Origin: Maritimibacter alkaliphilus
Lineage (GTDB): Bacteria > Pseudomonadota > Alphaproteobacteria > Rhodobacterales > Rhodobacteraceae
Assembly: GCF_019801605.1 (NCBI RefSeq)
Contig: NZ_JAHVIT010000002.1
Span: forward strand, 1,550,001 to 1,614,000
Direction of reading: 5' to 3'
DNA: 64,000 nucleotides
The position numbers and the translations under genes are program-made. The notes under the pieces are model-generated. The model was not told where the DNA came from. It made no database searches and saw nothing but the letters and a program-made list of their open reading frames with translations. Shown here in pieces: positions 17,347 through 25,899 of this stretch. Numbering within the stretch: the first letter of the stretch is position 1; each line of letters begins with the position of its first letter.

Positions 17347-18102
17347 ATGAAACCAGCAGAGCGCCGTTCGCGGATCGCCGAGGCCGTCGCAGCGGCCGGG
17401 CAGATGTCCGTCGAGGCGCTCGCGGATCTCTTCGAGGTCTCGGCCGAGACGATCCGGCGCGACCTGGCCCAGCTGGACGAGGCCGGGCGGCTTCAGAAGA
17501 TGCATGGCGGCGCGCGGCGCCCGCGGCTCCATATCGAGGGTCCGCTGCCCGAGCGGATGGAGGAAGACACCGCCGGCAAGGAAGAGATCGGCCGCAAGCT
17601 GGCGGCCCATGTGCGGCCCGGCGAGACGATCTTTGTCGACACCGGATCGACCACCGTCATTGGCGCGCGGGCGCTGGCCGAGGTGCCGGGGCTGACGGTG
17701 ATCACCAATTCGCTGGGGGTCGCGCAGGTGCTGGGGCAGGCGGGGGGCACCGTGAAGGTCTTCCTGCTGGGCGGGGCCTATGGCGCGGGCAATGCCCAGA
17801 CCGTGGGACCCATGGTCATCGACCAGATCGACCGCTTCCAGGCGGATCAGGCGGTGATCACGGTGGCCGCGGTGGACGCGGAAACCGGCGCCATGGATTC
17901 GGATGCGCAGGAGGCCCATGTGGCCCGCGCGATGATGGCACGCTCGGAGCGGGTGGTGGTGCTGGCCAACGGGGCCAAGATCGGCCGCCGCGCCGCCTTC
18001 CGGCTGTGCAGACTGGATGCAATCGACACGCTGATCACCAACGTCACACCGGATGAGGCTTTCATGGCTGCTCTGGCGCGGGCGAAGGTGGAGCTGCTCT
18101 GA
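17347..18102 (+). CDS. glpR: DeoR-family transcriptional repressor, GlpR-like
   Basis: A 251-residue DeoR-family repressor. It has an N-terminal winged HTH (MSVEALADLFEVSAETIRRDLAQLDEAG, then MHGGA) and a C-terminal sugar-phosphate-sensing domain with the FVDTGSTT loop and VITNS/LLGG segments. It diverges from the glycerol dehydrogenase/kinase operon, hence the GlpR assignment with glycerol 3-phosphate as expected effector. Only 46 bp separate its stop from the TRAP transporter genes, so it may be the first gene of the TRAP operon and could control both directions. ATG at 17347 chosen; the upstream in-frame extension overlaps the promoter. Confidence 0.78.
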   Translation: MKPAERRSRIAEAVAAAGQMSVEALADLFEVSAETIRRDLAQLDEAGRLQKMHGGARRPRLHIEGPLPERMEEDTAGKEEIGRKLAAHVRPGETIFVDTGSTTVIGARALAEVPGLTVITNSLGVAQVLGQAGGTVKVFLLGGAYGAGNAQTVGPMVIDQIDRFQADQAVITVAAVDAETGAMDSDAQEAHVARAMMARSERVVVLANGAKIGRRAAFRLCRLDAIDTLITNVTPDEAFMAALARAKVELL

Positions 18103-18148
18103 CCTCCGATCAACGGGGGCGGGGAAAAAGAACAGGGAGTACGGGCAG

Positions 18149-18703
18149 ATGCCCAAGGCAATCAGGACCTATGTCCGGGTGGTGGACACCCTATCGCAAT
18201 ACGTGGGCTACGTGGCCATGTACCTCATCTTCCTCATGGTGGGGATCCTGCTGCTGGACGCGGTGACGCGCAATGTCATCGACATCCCGCTGCACTGGTG
18301 CATCGAGGCGGCGCAGTTCACGCTGGCAAGCTATTACTTCCTCGGCGGGGCGATGACCCTGAAGGACAATGACCACGTCCGGATGGACCTGCTCTATGAC
18401 CGGCTCTCGGTGACGGGGAAGGCGCGGCTCGACCTGATCACGATGATCTGCCTGCTGTTCTACCTCGGCGTGCTGCTGACCGGCGCGATCTCCTCGCTGG
18501 AATACGCGATCCAGACCAACGAGCGCAGGTTCTCCATGTGGAACCCCTCGATGATCCCGATCAAGTCGCTGATGGTGGGCTGCATCATCCTGATGATCCT
18601 CCAGACCGTCTCGCTCTGCTTCAAGTACTGGGCGATCCTGCGCGGTGCGCCGCTGACGGACGAGCATGACCCGAACGAGATGGGCGAGGAGGACGTGGCA
18701 TGA
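18149..18703 (+). CDS. TRAP transporter small permease (DctQ family)
   Basis: A 184-residue inner-membrane protein with four predicted helices (about 20-45, 55-75, 95-120, 140-165), the standard DctQ size and topology. It forms the membrane part of a sodium-driven tripartite transporter with the next gene. GGGAG precedes the ATG. The stop overlaps the DctM start (ATGA at 18700). The substrate is not evident from this subunit; the downstream enzymes suggest an amine-containing alcohol. Confidence 0.88.
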   Translation: MPKAIRTYVRVVDTLSQYVGYVAMYLIFLMVGILLLDAVTRNVIDIPLHWCIEAAQFTLASYYFLGGAMTLKDNDHVRMDLLYDRLSVTGKARLDLITMICLLFYLGVLLTGAISSLEYAIQTNERRFSMWNPSMIPIKSLMVGCIILMILQTVSLCFKYWAILRGAPLTDEHDPNEMGEEDVA

Positions 18704-20034
18704 GCTATGAACTCATCGCGCTCTTGATGTTCGCCTCGATGATGGTGCTGCTGCTGACCGGGCAGCGGGTCTTTGCGGCCATCGGCTTCGTCGCCTCGGG
18801 GGCGGTGTTGCTGCTCTATGGCACGGGCGGGATCGAGATCCCCTTCTCGGCGGCGTTCAAGCTCTTCAACTGGTTCCCGATGCTGACGCTGCCGCTCTTC
18901 ATCTACATGGGCTACGTGCTGAGCGAGGCGGGCATCGCCGAAGACCTCTACCGGATGCTCCATGTCTGGTTCGGCAAGGTCCGGGGCGGGCTGGCGATCG
19001 GGACGATCTTCCTGATGGTCATCATCTCGGCCATGAACGGGCTGTCGGTGGCGGGTATGGCCATCGGGGCCACGATCGCGCTGCCCGAGATGCTGCGCCG
19101 GGGCTACGACAAGGTGCTGATCACCGGGGTGGTGCAGGGGGGATCCTCGCTGGGCATCCTCGTGCCGCCCTCGGTGGTCATGGTGCTGTATGGCATGATC
19201 GCGCGCCAGCCGGTGAGCCAGCTGTGGCTGGCGGGCGTGCTGCCGGGGCTGATCATGGCGGGGATGTTCGTCGTCTACGTGGTGGTGCGCTGCAAGCTGA
19301 ACCCCGCCCTCGCGCCGACCGTCTCGGACGAGGAGATGACCATGCCGCTGAGCGAGAAGCTCAAGCTGCTGCGCGCGGGCATCATTCCCTTCCTGATCTT
19401 CTTCGCCATGACCGGGCTCTTCGTCATGGGGATCACCTCGCTTGTGGAAAGCTCTGCCGTGGGGGCCACGGCGGCCACGCTGGCGGCTGCGGTCAAGGGG
19501 CGGCTGACCTTCCGCATGATGCACGAGACGGCGCGCAAGACGCTGGCGATCTCCTGCATGTTCCTGTGGCTGATCCTTGCAGCGCTGGCCTTTGGCGCGG
19601 TCTTCGACGGCATCGGGGCGGTGCGCGCGATCGAGAACCTCTTCATCACCCGGTGGGAACTGACGCCCTGGCAGGTGATCATCATGATGCAGCTCAGCTT
19701 CATCGTGATGGGCATGTTCCTCGATGACACGGCAATGCTGGTGATCGTGGCGCCGCTCTACGTGCCGCTCGTGAAACTACTGGACCTCGGCTTCGGCAAC
19801 CAGCTGATCTGGTTCGGCGTGCTCTACACGATGACCTGCCAGATCGCCTACATCACCCCGCCCTTCGGCTATAACCTGTTCCTGATGCGGGCCATGGCGC
19901 CGAAAGAGATCACGCTACCCGATATCTACCGCTCCATCTGGCCCTTCGTGGCGATGATGGCGCTGACCATCGCACTGGTCATGATTTTCCCGCAGATCGC
20001 ACTGTGGCTGCCGGAATACGTGCGGGGGCGCTGA
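18700..20034 (+). CDS. TRAP transporter large permease (DctM family)
   Basis: A 444-residue DctM protein with about twelve hydrophobic segments, spanning the length typical for the family. Recognisable segments include AMNGLSVAGMAIGAT, GGSSLGILVPPSVVMVLYG and YITPPFGYNLFLM, the conserved loops of the elevator-type transport domain. It couples sodium influx to uptake of the ligand delivered by the periplasmic protein encoded 58 bp downstream. Confidence 0.92.
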   Translation: MSYELIALLMFASMMVLLLTGQRVFAAIGFVASGAVLLLYGTGGIEIPFSAAFKLFNWFPMLTLPLFIYMGYVLSEAGIAEDLYRMLHVWFGKVRGGLAIGTIFLMVIISAMNGLSVAGMAIGATIALPEMLRRGYDKVLITGVVQGGSSLGILVPPSVVMVLYGMIARQPVSQLWLAGVLPGLIMAGMFVVYVVVRCKLNPALAPTVSDEEMTMPLSEKLKLLRAGIIPFLIFFAMTGLFVMGITSLVESSAVGATAATLAAAVKGRLTFRMMHETARKTLAISCMFLWLILAALAFGAVFDGIGAVRAIENLFITRWELTPWQVIIMMQLSFIVMGMFLDDTAMLVIVAPLYVPLVKLLDLGFGNQLIWFGVLYTMTCQIAYITPPFGYNLFLMRAMAPKEITLPDIYRSIWPFVAMMALTIALVMIFPQIALWLPEYVRGR

Positions 20035-20092
20035 GGCCCCCGTTCCACCAAAGGCCCGACAAGAGGCCACCCTTTAACCCCAGGAGAGAGAT

Positions 20093-21166
20093 ATGAGTGA
20101 TTTGATCAAACCCACACCGTCCGAGAAGATCCTGTCGTCCCGCCGCCGCTTCCTGAAGGGCGCGGGCGTCGGTGCCGCGGCCACGCTGGCCGCCCCGGCC
20201 GTGATCGCCCAGACCGGCGCGATCAAGTGGCGCCTGCAGACCTACTCCGGCGCGCCCCTCGGGGCCCACGTCATCAAGCCGCAGATCGACGCCTTCAACG
20301 AGGCGGCGAACGGCGAGATGGAGATCGAGCTCTACTACGCTGACCAGCTGGTGCCGACGGGCGAGCTGTTCCGCGCCATGCAGAACGGCACCATCGACGC
20401 GGTGCAATCGGACGAGGCCACCATGGCCTCGCCGGTCGATATCTCGGTCTTTGGCGGCTACTTCCCCTTCGCCACGCGCTACTCGCTCGATGTGCCGGCG
20501 CTCTTCAACTACTACGGGCTGAAGGAAATCTGGGAAGACGCCTATTCCGAGGTCGACAACGTGACCTGGCTCTCCGCCGGGGCATGGGATCCGCTGCACA
20601 TCTTCACCAAGGAGCCGATCCGCTCGCTCGAGGACATGCGCGGCAAGCGCGTCTTCGGCGTGCCCACCGCCGGGCGCTTCCTGTCGCAATACGGGCTGAT
20701 CCCCGTGACCGTGCCGTGGGATGACGTCGAAGTGGCGCTTCAGACAGGCGAGCTGGACGGCGTCGCCTGGTGCGGCTTCACCGAGGCCTATGAGGTCGGT
20801 TGGGCTGATTTGTGCAATTATGCCCTCACCAACAGCGTCACCGGCGCGTGGTTCGGTTCGTATTTCGCAAACACCGAAAGCTGGAACAAGGTGCCGCCGC
20901 ACCTGCAGGAGCTGTTCAAGATCACCATCGACCAGTCGCATTACTACCGTGCCGTCTGGTACTGGGGCGGCGAGGCCAAGCTGCGCGTCGAGGGCGAGAA
21001 GATGGAACTGACCTCGATCCCGCCCGAGGAATGGGCCACCGTGGTCAAGGACGCCGAAACCTTCTGGGACGAGATCGCGGCCCAGGGCGAGCGCCCCGCG
21101 AAGGTCGTCGAGGCCTTCAAGAAATACGCTGCAACCATGGAAAAAGCGGGCTATCCCTACCGCTGA
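20093..21166 (+). CDS. TRAP transporter solute-binding protein (DctP family)
   Basis: A 357-residue periplasmic protein with a twin-arginine-type signal (SRRRFLKGAGVGAAATLAAPAVIAQ; cleavage near residue 40) and a DctP fold. The segment after the hinge reads DMRGKRVFGVPTAGRF (residues 181-196). Lined up by eye with the usual GLKIRVPG motif, Phe188 falls where the carboxylate-binding arginine normally sits. That argues for a ligand lacking a free carboxylate, but the alignment is uncertain because Arg186 is close. Downstream enzymes fit an amino alcohol. AGGAGAG precedes the ATG. Confidence 0.88.
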   Translation: MSDLIKPTPSEKILSSRRRFLKGAGVGAAATLAAPAVIAQTGAIKWRLQTYSGAPLGAHVIKPQIDAFNEAANGEMEIELYYADQLVPTGELFRAMQNGTIDAVQSDEATMASPVDISVFGGYFPFATRYSLDVPALFNYYGLKEIWEDAYSEVDNVTWLSAGAWDPLHIFTKEPIRSLEDMRGKRVFGVPTAGRFLSQYGLIPVTVPWDDVEVALQTGELDGVAWCGFTEAYEVGWADLCNYALTNSVTGAWFGSYFANTESWNKVPPHLQELFKITIDQSHYYRAVWYWGGEAKLRVEGEKMELTSIPPEEWATVVKDAETFWDEIAAQGERPAKVVEAFKKYAATMEKAGYPYR

Positions 21167-21174
21167 CGCCATCC

Positions 21175-21202
21175 GGGCCGGGCGCATCGCGCTGCCCGGC
21201 CC
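21175..21202 (+). other. Intercistronic hairpin after the TRAP binding-protein gene
   Basis: A perfect 9-bp stem GGGCCGGGC / GCCCGGCCC with a 10-nt loop lies eight bases after the binding-protein stop and before the ligase gene, with no T tract. Such hairpins often protect the upstream binding-protein mRNA and lower expression of downstream genes. Confidence 0.5.
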
Positions 21203-21253
21203 AACCGCAACTTCGCGCCACAGGGCGCTGATTTCCCGAAAGAAGAGACGGAC

Positions 21254-22618
21254 ATGCCTGCCAATCTGACGTTCGACAAGCTCAAGGAAATGGTCGCCGC
21301 GGGCGAGATCGACACGGTGCTGACCTGCATCGTGGACATGCAGGGGCGTCTGATGGGCAAACGCTTCCACGCGGTGCATTTCGTGAACAGCGGCTACGAG
21401 GAAACCCACGGCTGCAACTACCTGCTGGCCACCGACCTCGAAATGACCACGGTGCAGGGCTTCAAGTCCACCAACTGGGAGGCGGGCTATGGCGATTACG
21501 TGCACAAGCCCGATCTCGACACGCTGCGCCTCGTGCCCTGGCTGCCCGGCACCGCGATGGTGATGTGCGACCTGCTGGACCACCACACCCACGAACCCGT
21601 GCCCTTCTCGCCGCGCGCGATCCTCAAGAAGCAGGTGGCCCGCGCCAAGGCCATGGGCTTTGACGTCATGATGGCCACCGAGTTGGAGTTCTTCCTCTTC
21701 GAGCAGAGCTTCGACGCGATGCGCGACGGCAACTACCAGAACATGCAGACCTTCGGGCGCTACAACATCGACTACTCGATCTTCGGCACCACGAAGGAAG
21801 AGAGCGTGATGCGCGACATCCGCAACGGGCTCTACGGTGCCGGCATCCTGGTGGAGAACACCAAGGGCGAGGCCGAGGTCGGGCAGGAGGAGATCAACGT
21901 CAGGTATTCCGACGCCCTCGACACCGCCGACATGCACACGATCACCAAGAACGCCACCAAGGAGATCGCCCACAAGCACGGGCGGTCCGTCACCTTCATG
22001 GCGAAGTATCACACCGACCGGGCGGGCAATTCCTCCCATGTGCACCAGTCGCTCTGGAAGGACGGCCAGCCCGCCTTCCTCGACATGGAGGACACCTATG
22101 GCATGTCCGCGACCATGAAGAGCTACATGGCCGGCCTGCTGGAACATGCCCGCGACATGACCTATTTCCTCGCGCCCTATCCCAACAGCTACAAGCGCTT
22201 CTGCGTCGGGCTCTTCGCGCCGACCAAGGCGGTCTGGTCCACCGACAACCGCACCGCGGGCTTCCGCGTCTGCGGCGAGCGGACCAAGGGCGTGCGGGTG
22301 GAATGCCGCATCGGCGGCGCGGACCTGAACCCCTACCTGGCGCTGGCGGCACAGATTGCCGCGGGCCTCGACGGGCTGGAGCGCGGGCTGGACCTGGAAC
22401 CCGCCACCCATGGTGACGTCTACCAGGCCGACAAGGTGCGCGAGGTGCCGCGCTCGCTGGACGAGGCGGCGGAGCTGCTGTGGAATTCCAGGATGCTGCG
22501 CGACGCCTTCGGCGACGATGTGGTGGAGCATTACCACCGCGCGGCCCTGTGGGAGATCGAAGAGCGGGACCGTATCGTGACCGACTGGGAAGTCCGGCAC
22601 GGTTTCGAACAGGCGTAA
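21254..22618 (+). CDS. Glutamine synthetase-like gamma-glutamyl amide ligase
   Basis: A 454-residue member of the glutamine-synthetase superfamily. It has the N-terminal beta-grasp region, the catalytic MATELEFFLF and VGQEEINVRYSDAL glutamate-binding segments, SSHVHQSLW (the metal/ammonium loop) and NRTAGFRVCGERTKGVRVECRIGGADLNPYLALAA. It lacks the Tyr-adenylylation signature of housekeeping GlnA and sits among catabolic genes. A role as ATP-dependent ligase that attaches glutamate to an amine substrate is therefore likely, as in PuuA, IpuC or the Streptomyces GlnA4 gamma-glutamylethanolamide synthetase. The following ADH and ALDH suggest the substrate is an amino alcohol. The exact amine cannot be read from sequence. 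Confidence 0.82.
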   Translation: MPANLTFDKLKEMVAAGEIDTVLTCIVDMQGRLMGKRFHAVHFVNSGYEETHGCNYLLATDLEMTTVQGFKSTNWEAGYGDYVHKPDLDTLRLVPWLPGTAMVMCDLLDHHTHEPVPFSPRAILKKQVARAKAMGFDVMMATELEFFLFEQSFDAMRDGNYQNMQTFGRYNIDYSIFGTTKEESVMRDIRNGLYGAGILVENTKGEAEVGQEEINVRYSDALDTADMHTITKNATKEIAHKHGRSVTFMAKYHTDRAGNSSHVHQSLWKDGQPAFLDMEDTYGMSATMKSYMAGLLEHARDMTYFLAPYPNSYKRFCVGLFAPTKAVWSTDNRTAGFRVCGERTKGVRVECRIGGADLNPYLALAAQIAAGLDGLERGLDLEPATHGDVYQADKVREVPRSLDEAAELLWNSRMLRDAFGDDVVEHYHRAALWEIEERDRIVTDWEVRHGFEQA

Positions 22619-22639
22619 GCCTTTACCGGAGCGTAAGAC

Positions 22640-24028
22640 ATGACTGACATGATCCAATGTATCTCGCCCGTGGACGGGCGGGTCTATGCGGAGCGTCCGG
22701 CGATGCCGCTGGACGAGGCGCGCGCCGCCGTGGCCCGCGCCGCCGCCGCGCAGGCCGAGTGGGCCGAGAAACCGCTGGCAGAGCGGATCGCCATCGTGGA
22801 GGCGGGCCTTGCCGCGCTGAACGAGGAGAGCGCCGAGGCCGTCGAGGAACTGGCCTGGCAGATGGGCCGCCCGGTGCGCTACGGCGGCGAGTTCGGCGGC
22901 ATGAACGAGCGGGCAGGCTACATGGCCTCGGTCGCGGAGGAGGCCTTGGCCCCCATCGTGGTGGAAAGCTCGGACGCCTTCGAGCGGCGGATCGAACGTG
23001 CGCCCCATGGGGTGGTGCTGGTCATCGCGCCATGGAACTACCCCTATATGACGGCGATCAATGCCGTCGCGCCCGCGCTGATCGCGGGCAATGCGGTGAT
23101 CCTGAAACACGCCTCCCAGACCCTGCTGGTGGGCGAGCGGATGGCCAAGGCCTTTGCGCGCGGCGGTGTCCCGGCGGAGCTTTTCCAGAACCTCTTCCTC
23201 ACCCATGACGTGACCGAGGCGCTGATCGGCGAACGCGCCTTCGGCTTCATCAACTTCACCGGTTCGGTCGGCGGCGGCACGGCGATCGAGAAAGCGGCGG
23301 CGGGCACCTTCACCGGTGTCGGGCTGGAGCTGGGCGGCAAGGACCCGGGCTATGTCATGGAGGACGCGGACCTCGACTGGGCGGTGGACACGCTGCTGGA
23401 CGGGGCGATGTTCAACGCGGGCCAGTGCTGCTGCGGGATCGAGCGGATCTATGTCCACGAAAGCCTCTACGATGCCTTCGTCGAAAAGGCCGTGGCCTTC
23501 GTGAACGGCCTGACACTGGGCAATCCGCTGGAGGAGGCGACGACGCTGGGGCCGATGGCCCATGCGCGCTTTGCCAAAGTGGTGCGTGAGCAGGTGGCCG
23601 AGGCGGTGGCGCAGGGCGCCAAGCCGCTGATCGATCCGGCCGATTTCCCGGCGGATGACGGCGGCGCCTACCTGATGCCGCAGATCCTCGTCGATGTGAC
23701 CCACGACATGCGCGTCATGAAAGAAGAGAGCTTTGGCCCCGTCGTCGGCATCATGCCGGTGAAGGACGATGCCGAGGCGCTCGCCCTGATGAACGATTGC
23801 GACTACGGGCTGACGGCCTCGCTCTGGACGCAGGACGTGGACCGCGCCATGGCGCTGGGGCGGCAGATCGAGACGGGCACCGTCTTCCTCAATCGCGCCG
23901 ATTACCTCGATCCGGCCATGTGCTGGACCGGCTGCAAGGACACCGGGCGGGGCGCCTCGCTCTCGGTTCTGGGCTTCCACGCCCTGACCCGGCCGCGCTC
24001 CTACCATTTCAGAAAGGTGAAAGCATGA
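22640..24028 (+). CDS. NAD(P)-dependent aldehyde dehydrogenase
   Basis: A 462-residue aldehyde dehydrogenase with cofactor segment IAPWNYPYMTAINAVAPALIAGNAVILKHA, general base in GLELGGKDPGYV and the nucleophile in FNAGQCCCGIERIYV, where three adjacent cysteines occur and the first or second is catalytic. It begins 21 bp after the ligase gene and overlaps the iron alcohol dehydrogenase (ATGA). In the proposed pathway it would oxidise a gamma-glutamyl amino aldehyde to the acid, for example gamma-glutamylglycine from ethanolamine. Generic family membership is certain; this substrate is inference. Confidence 0.88.
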   Translation: MTDMIQCISPVDGRVYAERPAMPLDEARAAVARAAAAQAEWAEKPLAERIAIVEAGLAALNEESAEAVEELAWQMGRPVRYGGEFGGMNERAGYMASVAEEALAPIVVESSDAFERRIERAPHGVVLVIAPWNYPYMTAINAVAPALIAGNAVILKHASQTLLVGERMAKAFARGGVPAELFQNLFLTHDVTEALIGERAFGFINFTGSVGGGTAIEKAAAGTFTGVGLELGGKDPGYVMEDADLDWAVDTLLDGAMFNAGQCCCGIERIYVHESLYDAFVEKAVAFVNGLTLGNPLEEATTLGPMAHARFAKVVREQVAEAVAQGAKPLIDPADFPADDGGAYLMPQILVDVTHDMRVMKEESFGPVVGIMPVKDDAEALALMNDCDYGLTASLWTQDVDRAMALGRQIETGTVFLNRADYLDPAMCWTGCKDTGRGASLSVLGFHALTRPRSYHFRKVKA

Positions 24029-25170
24029 CCCTCGTTGGAAACTGGTCCTATCCCACGGCGATCAAGTTCGGCGCAGGCCGCATCAAGGAACTGCCCGAGG
24101 CCTGCAAGCAGGCGGGGATCTCCAAGCCCCTGCTGGTGACAGACAAGGGCCTCGCCGCCTTGCCGATCACGCAGGACACACTGGCGATCATGGAAGCCGC
24201 GGGCCTCGGGGCCGCGCTCTTTGCCGAGGTCGATCCGAACCCGACCGAGATCAACCTCGCCGCCGGGATCGAGGTCTACAAGGCCGGCGGCCATGATGGC
24301 GTGATCGCCTTCGGCGGCGGATCGGGCCTCGACTTGGCCAAGACGATTGCCTTCATGGCGGGCCAGACCCGCCCGGTCTGGGATTTCGAGGACATCGGCG
24401 ATTGGTGGACCCGCGCGGATGCCGCGAAGATCGCGCCCATCGTCGCCGTGCCCACCACCGCGGGCACCGGGTCGGAGGTGGGCCGTGCCACGGTGCTCAC
24501 CAACTCCGAGACCCATTACAAGAAGATCATCTTCCATCCCAAGATGCTGCCCGCGGTCGTGATCTGCGACCCTGAGCTGACGGTGGGCATGCCCAGGATG
24601 ATCACCGCGGGCACCGGCATGGATGCCTTCGCCCATTGCCTCGAGGCCTATTCCTCGCCCTTCTACCATCCGATGAGCCAGGGCGTCGCGCTGGAAGGGC
24701 TGCGGCTGGTGAACGACTACCTGCCGCGCGCCTATGCCGACGGCACGGACCTCGAGGCGCGGGCGCAGATGATGTCGGCAGCGATGATGGGGGCGGTGGC
24801 CTTCCAGAAGGGCCTCGGTGTGATCCATGCGCTGAGCCATCCGGTCGGCGCGCTCTACAACACGCACCACGGCACGACGAATGCCGTCGTCATGCCCGCC
24901 TGCCTCGCCTTCAATAGGCCAAAGATCGAGGCGCGGCTGGACCGCGCCGCGGCCTACATGGGCATCGCGGGCGGCTACGAGGGCTTCTGCGCCCGCGTGG
25001 TGGAGTTGAACGAGATGCTGGGCATCCCGGCGAAGCTCTCGGCGCTTGGCGTGGGAACCGACAGGATCGACCTGCTGACCGAAATGGCGCTGACCGACCC
25101 CTCGGTGGGGGGCAACCCGGTCGCGATGACGGCCGAGAACACCAAGGCACTCTTCGAAGCGGTCATCTGA
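24025..25170 (+). CDS. Iron-containing alcohol dehydrogenase
   Basis: A 381-residue type III alcohol dehydrogenase. It shows the NAD-binding GGGSGLDLAKTIAFM segment, TTAGTGSEVGRATVL and the Fe-binding residues in TGMDAFAHCLEAYSS (Asp, His) and GVIHALSHPVGALYNTHHGTTNA (two His). It is the last gene of the TRAP/ligase/ALDH set and overlaps the ALDH by 4 bp. Its alcohol substrate would logically be the hydroxyl group of a gamma-glutamyl amino alcohol, delivering the aldehyde to the preceding enzyme. Confidence 0.9.
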   Translation: MTLVGNWSYPTAIKFGAGRIKELPEACKQAGISKPLLVTDKGLAALPITQDTLAIMEAAGLGAALFAEVDPNPTEINLAAGIEVYKAGGHDGVIAFGGGSGLDLAKTIAFMAGQTRPVWDFEDIGDWWTRADAAKIAPIVAVPTTAGTGSEVGRATVLTNSETHYKKIIFHPKMLPAVVICDPELTVGMPRMITAGTGMDAFAHCLEAYSSPFYHPMSQGVALEGLRLVNDYLPRAYADGTDLEARAQMMSAAMMGAVAFQKGLGVIHALSHPVGALYNTHHGTTNAVVMPACLAFNRPKIEARLDRAAAYMGIAGGYEGFCARVVELNEMLGIPAKLSALGVGTDRIDLLTEMALTDPSVGGNPVAMTAENTKALFEAVI

Positions 25171-25179
25171 CCGCAGGCA

Positions 25180-25200
25180 CCCGGGGAGACATCCCCCGGG
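25180..25200. terminator. Hairpin between convergent genes
   Basis: A perfect CCCGGGG / CCCCGGG stem with a 7-nt loop lies between the iron alcohol dehydrogenase stop and the convergent TetR gene. No T tract is present; a 3'-end role for the plus-strand operon is likely but termination efficiency is uncertain. Confidence 0.5.
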
Positions 25201-25212
25201 AAGAGAACGGGA

Positions 25213-25842
25213 TCAGGAGACGGGGGCGTCCGCCGGGGCGTCCCCGGTCTGCGTCGCGGGCGCGGGCTGGGGGCAGGGGCCGATCTCCTGCGCGCCCTCG
25301 GGCGTGATCATGCCATGGACGATCAGGTGCACGGCCTTCCACGCCAGCGTCGGACGCTCTGCCGGCGGGTGCCCGCTGAGCATCGCGCCGATCATCCGCA
25401 GGCCAAGCGCCATGTCCTCCGCGGTCATCTCCGCGCGCAGCAGGCCCTCGGACTTGGCGGCGTCGATCGGGGCCTCGAAACAGCGGATCAGGCGGTCCTG
25501 CAACCGTTCCACCGCCTGCGGCTCGGCGGTCTGGGAGCGCCAGAAATCGTAGAGCGTGCAGTTGTCGGAGATTTCGCTGACCGTGGCGGTAAGGAGGTCG
25601 AAGAAGGCATGGGGGTCCTGCCGGCCCGCCACCAGCGTCTCGATCCGCTCGAAGGAGCGTTCCAGCAGCGCCTCCACCAGCGCCCCCCGGTCAGGGAAGT
25701 TGCGGTAGAGCGTGGCCCGACCGACACCGGCCACCTGCCGGATGTGATCCAGCGGTGCGGTGATCCCCTCATTCAGGAAGACCTCATGCGCGGCCTGCAG
25801 CAGGCGGGCGCGGTTTCGAACGGCATCGGCGCGGCGTGTCAT
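25213..25842 (-). CDS. TetR/AcrR-family transcriptional regulator
   Basis: A 209-residue TetR-type repressor with the N-terminal HTH (RARLLQAAHEVFLNEGITA, then IRQVAGVGRATLYRNFPDRGALVEALL) and a C-terminal ligand domain. The C-terminal domain resembles the TetR_C SbtR-like class. The last ~25 residues are Pro/Ala-rich and probably disordered. It is convergent with the alcohol dehydrogenase operon and upstream of nothing on its own strand within 57 bp of ackA's 3' end. Its target is unknown and it may not regulate its neighbours. Confidence 0.85.
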   Translation of the reverse strand: MTRRADAVRNRARLLQAAHEVFLNEGITAPLDHIRQVAGVGRATLYRNFPDRGALVEALLERSFERIETLVAGRQDPHAFFDLLTATVSEISDNCTLYDFWRSQTAEPQAVERLQDRLIRCFEAPIDAAKSEGLLRAEMTAEDMALGLRMIGAMLSGHPPAERPTLAWKAVHLIVHGMITPEGAQEIGPCPQPAPATQTGDAPADAPVS

Positions 25843-25899
25843 GCGGCGGAGTATATGGGTGGCCTCGGCAGGGTCAACGCAGGGCGGGCCGTATCGGGC

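Noticed and set aside
20099-20110. TTTGATCAAA near the start of the TRAP binding-protein gene as an FNR-like site
   Set aside because: It lies inside coding sequence, lacks the four-base spacer and has no promoter next to it.
19979-24007. A 1342-codon open frame on the minus strand opposite the TRAP binding protein, ligase and aldehyde dehydrogenase
   Set aside because: It mirrors three confidently identified plus-strand genes. Its translation is rich in His, Arg and Gly with no domain, as expected for an antisense frame in GC-rich DNA.
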